Shown: positions 58,193 to 64,000 of the stretch, one piece after another
How the letters are laid out: each line of letters opens with the position of its first letter
Position numbering within the stretch: the stretch's first letter is position 1
Assembly (NCBI RefSeq): GCF_008642375.1
Contig: NZ_CP029194.1
Span: 4,340,001 to 4,404,000 of the forward strand
Length of the DNA: 64,000 bases
DNA from: Streptomyces venezuelae
GTDB lineage: Bacteria; Actinomycetota; Actinomycetes; Streptomycetales; Streptomycetaceae
Direction: 5' to 3'
The notes under the pieces: generated by a model
The model's database searches: none
What the model was told of the DNA's origin: nothing
What the model saw: only the letters and a program-made list of their open reading frames with translations
Translations under genes and position numbers: made by a program

Positions 58193-59899
58193 TCAGGCCT
58201 GGCGGCGGACCTCCACCACCCGGAAGCGGTTCGAGACGAAGGCGCCGTCGCACAGCGCCGCGTTCGCCGCGGGGTTTCCGCCGGAGCCGTGGAAGTCGGA
58301 GAATGCCGCCGTCTGGTTGACGTACACCCCGCCCGTGAGGTTCAGCGAGAGCTGCGCCGACTCCTCCAGGCAGACCTCCTCGACCGCGCGCTCGGTGTCG
58401 GCCGAGGTCGTGTACGCGCCGACCGTCATCGCGCCCTTCTCGCGGACCGTGCGCCGCAGCAGCTCCAGGGCGTCGGCGGTGGAGTCCACCGAGACGGCGA
58501 AGGAGACCGGGCCGAAGCACTCGGAGAAGTACGCGGCCTGCGCGTCCGGCTTGGAGCCGTCCAGCTTCACGATCACCGGCGTACGGACGACGGCGTCCGG
58601 GAAGTCGGGGTTGACGACCTCACGGGAGGCGAGCGCCACCTCGCCGAGGCCCGCGGCGGCCTCCAGCCGCGCCTTCACGTCCGGGTTGACCAGCGCGCCG
58701 AGCAGGCCGTTCGCCCGGGCGTCGTCGCCGAGCAGGCCGCCCACCGACGCCGCGAGGTCGGTGACGACCTCGTCGTACGACTTGGGGCCCTGGTCGGTGG
58801 TGATGCCGTCACGGGGGATCAACAGGTTCTGCGGGGTCGTGCACATCTGGCCGCTGTACAGGGACAGCGAGAAGGCCAGGTTGGCCAGCATGCCCTTGTA
58901 GTTGTCCGTGGAGTCGACCACGACCGTGTTGACGCCGGCCTTCTCGGTGTAGACCTGGGCCTGGCGGGCGTTGGCCTCCAGCCAGTCGCCGAACTCGGTC
59001 GAGCCCGTGTAGTCGATGATCCGGACCTCGGGACGCACGGCCAGGGTCTTGGCGATGCCCTCGCCCGGGCGCTCGACGGCGAGCGCGACCAGGTTCGCGT
59101 CGAAGCCGCTCTCCGCGAGCACCTCGCGGGCGACGCTCACCGTGAGGGCGAGAGGCAGGACGGCGCGCGGGTGCGGCTTGACCAGGACCGGGTTTCCGGT
59201 GGCCAGCGAGGCGAACAGGCCCGGGTAGCCGTTCCACGTGGGGAAGGTGTTGCAGCCGATCACCAGGGCGATGCCGCGGCCGACCGGGGTGAACTCCTTG
59301 GACAGCTCCAGCGGGTCGCGCTTGCCCTGGGGCTTGGACCAGCCGGCCCGCCCGGCGGGGGTGCGGGTCTGCTCCTCGTACGCGTACGCCACGGCCTCCA
59401 GGCCGCGGTCCTGGGCGTGCGGGCCACCGGCCTGGAACGCCATCATGAACGCCTGTCCGCTGGTGTGCATGACGGCGTGGGCGAACTCGTGGGTGCGGGC
59501 CGAGATCCGGGACAGGATCTCCAGGCAGACGAGAGCGCGGGTCTCGGCCCCGGCGTCACGCCAGGCGGCCGTGCCCGCGCGCATCGCCGGCAGCAGGACG
59601 TCGATGTCGGCGTGCGGGTACTCGATGCCGAGCTCCGGGCCGTACGGCGAGACCTCGCCGCCGGTCCAGCCGTCCGTGCCGGGCTGGTCGAGCTCGAAGC
59701 GGGTGTTCAGCACGGCCTGGTGGGCGGCGAGGCCGGCCGCCGCGTCGAGCGAGCCGCCCTCCCCGTAGGCCTTCGGGTGCTCGGGATACGGGGACCAGTA
59801 GGCGCGGGTGCGGATCGTGGCGAGTGCCTGATCGAGCGTGGACCGGTGCTTCTCGGCGAGACGGTCCAGACGGTCGGTGGTCGGCAGAGCGGTGGCCAT
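58193..59899 (-). CDS. paaN: Phenylacetate-degradation aldehyde dehydrogenase PaaN
   Basis: This 568-residue protein matches the actinobacterial PaaN branch of the aldehyde dehydrogenase superfamily, linked to oxidation of the ring-opened aldehyde intermediate of the phenylacetate pathway. It has VIGCNTFPTWNGYPGLFASLATGNPVLVKPHP (in pieces; cofactor-binding region), YTGSTEFGDWLE and the catalytic cysteine in SGQMCTTPQN near residue 350. There is no fused enoyl-CoA hydratase domain as in PaaZ. ATG at 59899 gives MATALPTTDRLDRLAEKH; the GAGGAG upstream is somewhat distant. A PaaR-type operator lies 56 bp upstream. Confidence 0.9.
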   Translation of the reverse strand: MATALPTTDRLDRLAEKHRSTLDQALATIRTRAYWSPYPEHPKAYGEGGSLDAAAGLAAHQAVLNTRFELDQPGTDGWTGGEVSPYGPELGIEYPHADIDVLLPAMRAGTAAWRDAGAETRALVCLEILSRISARTHEFAHAVMHTSGQAFMMAFQAGGPHAQDRGLEAVAYAYEEQTRTPAGRAGWSKPQGKRDPLELSKEFTPVGRGIALVIGCNTFPTWNGYPGLFASLATGNPVLVKPHPRAVLPLALTVSVAREVLAESGFDANLVALAVERPGEGIAKTLAVRPEVRIIDYTGSTEFGDWLEANARQAQVYTEKAGVNTVVVDSTDNYKGMLANLAFSLSLYSGQMCTTPQNLLIPRDGITTDQGPKSYDEVVTDLAASVGGLLGDDARANGLLGALVNPDVKARLEAAAGLGEVALASREVVNPDFPDAVVRTPVIVKLDGSKPDAQAAYFSECFGPVSFAVSVDSTADALELLRRTVREKGAMTVGAYTTSADTERAVEEVCLEESAQLSLNLTGGVYVNQTAAFSDFHGSGGNPAANAALCDGAFVSNRFRVVEVRRQA

Positions 59900-59953
59900 G
59901 GATGGACCAACTCCTCGTCGAGCTGGGCAGGGAGACGCGTACGGAGTTAGAGT

Positions 59954-59972
59954 AACCGAACGATCGGTCGGG
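59954..59972. promoter_or_regulatory. PaaR-type operator between paaN and the 3-hydroxyacyl-CoA dehydrogenase gene
   Basis: AACCGAACGATCGGTCGGG lies in the divergent spacer, 55 bp from the paaN start and 52 bp from the dehydrogenase start, so one site could control both. Confidence 0.75.
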
Positions 59973-60023
59973 ACAAGGGGGTCCGTCGATCCTGTGGAAA
60001 ACCCATCGGGGAGGATCACTCCT

Positions 60024-61586
60024 ATGAGCGCCAACGTGACCGTCAGGGGGAGCGACGACGTGACCGCCAGTGAGCCGACCGCCCTCGCACAGGACCGCAC
60101 CGTCGCCGTCGTCGGCACCGGCACCATGGGCCAGGGCATCGCCCAGGTCGCGCTGGTCGCCGGCCATCCCGTACGGCTCTACGACAGTGCCCCCGGCCGG
60201 GCGGAGGAGGCCGTGGCCGCCCTCACCGCCCGCCTGGACCGGCTCGTGGAGAAGGGCCGCCTGGACGCCTCCGCGCGCGAGGCGGCCGTCGGCCGGCTGC
60301 ACGCCTCCGAGGAGCTCGCGGAGCTCGCGGACGCGGCGCTCGTCGTCGAGGCGATCGTCGAGCACCTGCCGGTGAAGCAGCAGCTCTTCGCCGACCTGGA
60401 GAAGGTCGTCGGCGACGACACCGTCCTCGCCACGAACACCTCCTCCCTCTCCGTCACCGCGATCGCGGGAGGGCTGCGCCTGCCCGGCCGGTTCGTCGGA
60501 CTCCACTTCTTCAACCCGGCGCCGCTGCTCCCGCTCGTCGAGGTCGTCAGCGGCTTCGCCACCGACGCGGACGTCGCCACGCGCGCGTACGAGACGATGA
60601 AGGGCTGGGGGAAGACGCCGGTGCGCTGCGCCGACACCCCCGGCTTCATCGTGAACCGGGTCGCGCGCCCCTTCTACGCGGAGGCGCTGCGGGTCTACGA
60701 GGAGGGCGCGGCCGACCCCGCCACCATCGACGCCGCCCTGCGCGAGTGCGGCGGCTTCCGCATGGGCCCCTTCGAGCTCACGGACCTCATCGGGCAGGAC
60801 GTGAACGAGGCCGTCACCCGCTCCGTCTGGGAGTCCTTCTACCGGGACCCGAAGTTCACGCCCTCGCTCGCGCAGCGGCGGCTCGTGGAGTCGGGGCGGC
60901 TCGGCCGCAAGTCTGGGCACGGCTGGTTCTCGTACGCGGAGGGGGCCGAGCGGCCGGAGCCGCACACGGCGCCGCCGGCCGAGGCCCCGGCGAAGATCGT
61001 CGTCCGCGGCGACCTGGGGCCCGCCGAGCCGCTGGTGGGCCTCTTCGAGGAGGCGGGGATCAAGGTGCGGCGCAAGGGAGGCAGCGGATTCGTCCTGCTG
61101 CCGGGCGGCGGCCGGCTCGGCCTCGCGGACGGCGAGACCTCCTTCGAGTACCACGGCGACGACATCATCTACTTCGATCTTGCGCTCGACTACGCGAGCG
61201 CGAGCCGGATCGTGCTCTCCACCTCGGAGCACACCTCGGCCGAGGTCCTCGCGGAGGCCGTGGGCCTCTTCCAGGCGCTCGGCAAGCAGGTCTCCGTGAT
61301 CGGTGACGTGCCCGGCATGATCGTCGCCCGTACGGTCGCGATGCTGGCCGATCTGGCCGCCGACGCGGTCGACCGGGGCGTCGCCACCGCCGAGGACGTG
61401 GACACGGCGATGCGGCTCGGGGTCAATTACCCCGTCGGGCCGCTGGAGTGGGCCGGGAAGGTGGGCCACGAGCGCGTCCGTGACCTGCTGATGTCGCTGA
61501 ACGAGCGCTACCCGACGGGGCGCTACGCGCCGAGTCTGGCCACTGCCCGCCAGGGATACGCCGAGGAAGGGCAGGATTCCCGATGA
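60024..61586 (+). CDS. paaH: 3-hydroxyacyl-CoA dehydrogenase (PaaH type)
   Basis: This enzyme oxidises 3-hydroxyacyl-CoA (3-hydroxyadipyl-CoA in the phenylacetate pathway) with NAD. The 520-residue protein has the nucleotide-binding motif VVGTGTMGQGIAQVA near residues 29-43, catalytic His in GLHFFNPAP near 160, DTPGFIVNRVARPFYAEA, and a second C-terminal 3HCDH domain with DVPGMIVARTVAMLADLAADAV and NYPVGPLEWA. Two C-terminal domains and about 500 residues are typical of PaaH/PaaC-type enzymes. ATG at 60024 follows GGGGAGG. It overlaps the TetR gene by four bases. The symbol rests on context. Confidence 0.88.
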   Translation: MSANVTVRGSDDVTASEPTALAQDRTVAVVGTGTMGQGIAQVALVAGHPVRLYDSAPGRAEEAVAALTARLDRLVEKGRLDASAREAAVGRLHASEELAELADAALVVEAIVEHLPVKQQLFADLEKVVGDDTVLATNTSSLSVTAIAGGLRLPGRFVGLHFFNPAPLLPLVEVVSGFATDADVATRAYETMKGWGKTPVRCADTPGFIVNRVARPFYAEALRVYEEGAADPATIDAALRECGGFRMGPFELTDLIGQDVNEAVTRSVWESFYRDPKFTPSLAQRRLVESGRLGRKSGHGWFSYAEGAERPEPHTAPPAEAPAKIVVRGDLGPAEPLVGLFEEAGIKVRRKGGSGFVLLPGGGRLGLADGETSFEYHGDDIIYFDLALDYASASRIVLSTSEHTSAEVLAEAVGLFQALGKQVSVIGDVPGMIVARTVAMLADLAADAVDRGVATAEDVDTAMRLGVNYPVGPLEWAGKVGHERVRDLLMSLNERYPTGRYAPSLATARQGYAEEGQDSR

Positions 61587-62176
61587 CCACGGCGAAGCGC
61601 GACACGTACACCCCGGAGACGCTGCTCTCGGTCGCCGTGCGGGTCTTCAACGAGCGCGGTTACGACGGCACCTCCATGGAGCACCTGTCCAAGGCGGCGG
61701 GGATCTCCAAGTCGTCGATCTACCACCACGTGTCCGGCAAGGAGGAGCTGCTGCGGCGGGCGGTCAGCCGGGCGCTGGACGGGCTCTTCGCGGTGCTCGA
61801 CGAGCCCGGGGCGGTACGCGGCCGGGCCGTCGAGCGGGTCGAGTACGTCACGCGCCGCACCGTGGAGGTGCTGATAGCGGAGCTGCCGTACGTGACGCTG
61901 CTGCTGCGGGTGCGGGGCAACACCGCGACCGAGCGGTGGGCGATGGAACGGCGGCGCGAGTTCGACCACCGGGTGGCCGAGCTGCTGAAGGCCGCCGCGG
62001 CGGAGGGCGACCTGCGGGCCGACGTGGACATACGGCTGGCCACCAGGCTTCTCTTCGGCATGATCAACTCGCTGGTGGAGTGGTACCGGCCGCATCCGGA
62101 CGCGGTGGGGGAACGGGAGCAGCTCGCGGAGACCGTCGCGCACCTGGCGTTCGACGGGCTGCGGACGGCCCGCTGA
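61583..62176 (+). CDS. paaR: TetR-family regulator, probable PaaR
   Basis: This 197-residue protein has the TetR HTH at residues 9-56 (TPETLLSVAVRVFNERGYDGTSMEHLSKAAGISKSSIYHHVSGKEEL, in pieces) and a helical effector domain. Coupled by ATGA to the 3-hydroxyacyl-CoA dehydrogenase gene and surrounded by three similar palindromes, it is the natural candidate for the phenylacetyl-CoA-responsive repressor PaaR of actinobacteria. The ligand is inferred from that family, not from the sequence. Confidence 0.83.
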   Translation: MTTAKRDTYTPETLLSVAVRVFNERGYDGTSMEHLSKAAGISKSSIYHHVSGKEELLRRAVSRALDGLFAVLDEPGAVRGRAVERVEYVTRRTVEVLIAELPYVTLLLRVRGNTATERWAMERRREFDHRVAELLKAAAAEGDLRADVDIRLATRLLFGMINSLVEWYRPHPDAVGEREQLAETVAHLAFDGLRTAR

Positions 62177-62212
62177 GCTTTCCCGGCGGCCCGCTGGGGC
62201 GCAGGACGTCAC

Positions 62213-62236
62213 GGACGGCCCCTTCGGGGGCCGTCC
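62213..62236. terminator. Terminator between convergent paaR and lrp-type genes
   Basis: GGACGGCCCC-ttcg-GGGGCCGTCC is a perfect 10-bp stem with a TTCG tetraloop, 37 bp after the paaR stop and 31 bp from the convergent stop. Confidence 0.8.
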
Positions 62237-62266
62237 CGCTGTTCCGGGCCCTGCTCCGCCCCGGGG

Positions 62267-62893
62267 TCAGACGCGGTGGTCGGTGTTGAGGTCCGTCTCC
62301 TCGAAGACCAGCAGCGTGCGGGTGGACAGGACCTCGGGGATCGACTGGAGCCGGGTGAGCACCAGCTCGCGCAGTGTCCGGTTGTCCGGGGTGTGCACGA
62401 GCAGCAGGACGTCGAAATCGCCGCTGACCAGCGCGATGTGCGTGGCCCCCGGCAGGGCCCTGAGCTGCTCGCGGACCGTCCGCCAGGAGTTCTGGACGAT
62501 CTTGAGCGTGATGTAGGCGGAGGCGCCGTGCCCCGCCCGCTCGTGGTTGACCCGGGCGCTGAAGCCGCGGATCACCCCGTCGTCGATGAGCCGGTTGATC
62601 CGCGCGTACGCGTTGGCCCGGGAGACGTGCACACGCTCGGCCACGGACCGTACCGAGGCGCGGCCGTCCGTCTGCAGCAGTCTCAGGATGTCGCGGTCGA
62701 TCGCGTCCAGCGGGCGTGGCGGCGGGGCGCCCGTCGGCATGCCGACGGGGGCGCTCAGGGCCTCGTCGGGCACCTCGCCGTCGGCCCCGCCGAGCGGCCT
62801 GCCGAGTGCCTCGCCAGGCGTCCCGCCCGGGGTCTCGCCCGTGGCGTCGGCCGGAGCCCCGCTCCGATCGACGGCCATTTGTTCATCCGCCAT
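62267..62893 (-). CDS. Lrp/AsnC-family regulator (BkdR-like)
   Basis: This 208-residue protein has an extra Gly/Pro/Glu-rich N-terminal 55 residues, then an AsnC-type HTH (PLDAIDRDILRLLQTDGRASVRSVAERVHVSRANAYARINRLIDDGVIRGFSARV, in pieces, near 62-115) and a RAM/AsnC ligand domain (GHGASAYITLKI, ALVSGDFDVLLLVHTPD). It is divergent from the branched-chain 2-oxoacid dehydrogenase E1-alpha gene, which suggests a BkdR-like regulator of branched-chain amino acid breakdown. ATG at 62893 follows GGCGGGGGG. Confidence 0.88.
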   Translation of the reverse strand: MADEQMAVDRSGAPADATGETPGGTPGEALGRPLGGADGEVPDEALSAPVGMPTGAPPPRPLDAIDRDILRLLQTDGRASVRSVAERVHVSRANAYARINRLIDDGVIRGFSARVNHERAGHGASAYITLKIVQNSWRTVREQLRALPGATHIALVSGDFDVLLLVHTPDNRTLRELVLTRLQSIPEVLSTRTLLVFEETDLNTDHRV

Positions 62894-62951
62894 GTCCCCC
62901 CGCCTCTCTCCGGTGGACGACCTGCTCCTATCCCAGGCTGTGGAGAACCGT

Positions 62952-62960
62952 TTGTCCACA
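62952..62960 (+). promoter_or_regulatory. Perfect DnaA box before the E1-alpha gene
   Basis: TTGTCCACA lies in the 186-bp divergent spacer between the Lrp-type and E1-alpha genes. Confidence 0.5.
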
Positions 62961-62994
62961 GGCTGGAGGTGCCTGTAGCCAAAATGCCTCCACG

Positions 62995-63011
62995 ACCGAA
63001 CAATCGGTAGG
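62995..63011 (+). promoter_or_regulatory. PaaR-like palindrome before the E1-alpha gene
   Basis: ACCGAACAATCGGTAGG matches the paa-operon site ACCGAACGATCGGTCGG in 15 of 17 positions, 69 bp before the E1-alpha start. Confidence 0.5.
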
Positions 63012-63079
63012 TGAGGCGCGCCACACTCGCGCCACCCGCCTTCGGGTCTTATGCCCGCTCCCACGAGGAGGTGGACTCG

Positions 63080-64000
63080 TTGCAACAGCGCAGTTCGACA
63101 GTCCAAGAGCCGCCCGGTGCCGTTCCCGCCTACCGGCCCACCCCGCCGCCGGCGTGGCAGCCGCGTACCGACCACGCCCCGCTGCTGCCCGACGCCGAGC
63201 CGCTGCGCGTGCTCGGCACGGACGCCGCGGCCGACGCCGACCCCGCGCTGCTGCTCCGGCTGTACGCGGAGCTGATCCGCGGCCGCCGGTACAACACGCA
63301 GGCCACCGCGCTCACCAAGCAGGGCCGGCTCGCCGTCTACCCGTCCACCACCGGCCAGGAGGCGTGCGAGATCGCCGCCGCCATGGCACTGGAGGAGCGG
63401 GACTGGCTCTTCCCCTCGTACCGCGACACGCTGGCGGCGGTCGCCCGCGGCCTCGACCCGGTGCAGGCCCTGACGCTGCTGCGCGGCGACTGGCACACCG
63501 GTTACGACCCGCACGAGTACCGCATCGCGCCGCTCTGCACCCCGCTGGCCACCCAGCTCCCGCACGCGGTGGGCCTCGCCCACGCAGCGCGCCTCAAGGG
63601 CGACGACGTGGTCGCCCTCGCCATGGTCGGCGACGGAGGGACCAGCGAGGGCGACTTCCACGAGGCGCTGAACTTCGCGGCCGTGTGGAAGGCCCCCGTG
63701 GTCTTCTTCGTGCAGAACAACGGCTTCGCGATCTCCGTGCCGCTGGCCAAGCAGACCGCCGCGCCCTCCCTCGCCCACAAGGCCGTCGGATACGGCATGC
63801 CGGGCCGGCTGGTCGACGGGAACGACGCGGTCGCCGTCCACCAGGTGCTGACCGAGGCCGTGGCACGCGCGCGGCGCGGCGGCGGCCCCACCCTCGTCGA
63901 GGCCGTCACCTACCGGATCGACGCCCACACCAACGCCGACGACGCCACCCGCTACCGCGCGGCCGGCGAGGTCGAGACCTGGCGGGCGCACGACCCGATC
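63080..64000 (+). CDS. bkdA: Branched-chain 2-oxoacid dehydrogenase E1 component, alpha subunit (3'-truncated by window)
   Basis: The alpha subunit of the thiamine-diphosphate-dependent E1 component decarboxylates 2-oxoacids from Val, Leu and Ile, giving starters for branched fatty acids. About 307 residues are visible; the C-terminus lies beyond 64000. The family blocks YPSTTGQEACEIAAAMAL, WLFPSYRDTLAAVARG, PLATQLPHAVGLAHAARLK and the TPP motif GDGGTSEGDFHEALNFA...NNGFAISVP are present. TTG at 63080 has GGAGG at the right distance; an in-frame GTG at 63071 does not. A pyruvate-type E1 is less likely because the Lrp-type gene is adjacent. Confidence 0.87.
   Translation, partial: MQQRSSTVQEPPGAVPAYRPTPPPAWQPRTDHAPLLPDAEPLRVLGTDAAADADPALLLRLYAELIRGRRYNTQATALTKQGRLAVYPSTTGQEACEIAAAMALEERDWLFPSYRDTLAAVARGLDPVQALTLLRGDWHTGYDPHEYRIAPLCTPLATQLPHAVGLAHAARLKGDDVVALAMVGDGGTSEGDFHEALNFAAVWKAPVVFFVQNNGFAISVPLAKQTAAPSLAHKAVGYGMPGRLVDGNDAVAVHQVLTEAVARARRGGGPTLVEAVTYRIDAHTNADDATRYRAAGEVETWRAHDPI

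Noticed and set aside
1..64000. Prophage, insertion sequence or integrated element
   Set aside because: No transposase, integrase, phage structural gene or tRNA-linked direct repeat was seen; gene order is that of a core Streptomyces origin region.

Overview
The window is very GC-rich, uses GTG and occasional TTG starts freely, and carries the gene order parA - rsmG - jag - yidC - yidD - rnpA - rpmH | dnaA - oriC - dnaN - gnd - recF - DUF721 - gyrB - gyrA. With two parS sites of sequence GTTTCACGTGAAAC, CrgA, class E sortases, and the PknB/PstP/FhaA/FhaB/RodA/PbpA cell-wall cluster, this points to the replication-origin region of a Streptomyces (or very close relative) chromosome. No insertion sequence, prophage, CRISPR array or rRNA operon was seen.

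Layout. 1-4164 (minus strand): 5' part of parA, then rsmG, jag, yidC, yidD, rnpA and rpmH, for segregation, 16S rRNA methylation, membrane insertion, RNase P and ribosomal protein L34. 4165-7137: dnaA with its promoter region and the oriC array of degenerate DnaA boxes. 7138-16719: replication and topology genes plus a DUF3566 membrane protein. 16876-20858: tRNA-Ile, a DLW-39 peptide, an unrecognised secreted/anchored protein, an HTH regulator - Ser/Thr kinase pair and tRNA-Ala. 20915-27571: mostly regulators and accessory genes (TetR + RidA, an HTH/NB-ARC/TPR regulator behind an 8-bp repeat array, an AhpD-like protein, a DUF1801 protein, a small secreted protein, a 21-bp minisatellite, a DUF5324 protein). 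27751-34243: cyclophilin, rhomboid protease, a compact DnaA-box cluster, crgA, a DUF881 protein, three class E sortases and pabA. 34347-42477 (minus): PknB with PASTA repeats, PbpA, RodA/FtsW, PstP, FhaB and FhaA, the growth-control cluster. 42899-50371: tRNA-Leu, a two-component system with an unusual kinase, a MarR regulator divergent from a membrane protein, DUF2252, a J-domain protein and a rhodanese. 50399-64000: an acyl-CoA dehydrogenase, the paaABCDE phenylacetyl-CoA epoxidase operon, a DUF5819/HTTM membrane pair, a TrmH methyltransferase, paaN, a 3-hydroxyacyl-CoA dehydrogenase with a PaaR-like TetR regulator, an Lrp-type regulator and the truncated E1-alpha gene of a branched-chain 2-oxoacid dehydrogenase.

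How it works together. DnaA, oriC, DnaN, RecF, gyrase, ParA and parS form the initiation/segregation module. Perfect DnaA 9-mers (TTGTCCACA or TTATCCACA) occur outside oriC, at 434-442, 4394-4402, 29231-29442, 47449-47471 and 62952-62960, while all oriC boxes that I read are degenerate; this suggests a titration or regulatory layer. In the catabolic block, near-identical palindromes (ACCGAACGATCGGTCGG type) lie before paaA, between paaN and the 3-hydroxyacyl-CoA dehydrogenase gene, and in weaker form before the E1-alpha gene. They sit beside a TetR gene and suggest one regulon. Gene-specific palindromes also lie beside the RidA/TetR, HTH/kinase, MarR and acyl-CoA dehydrogenase genes. All assignments come from reading sequence and family knowledge; no database search was run.
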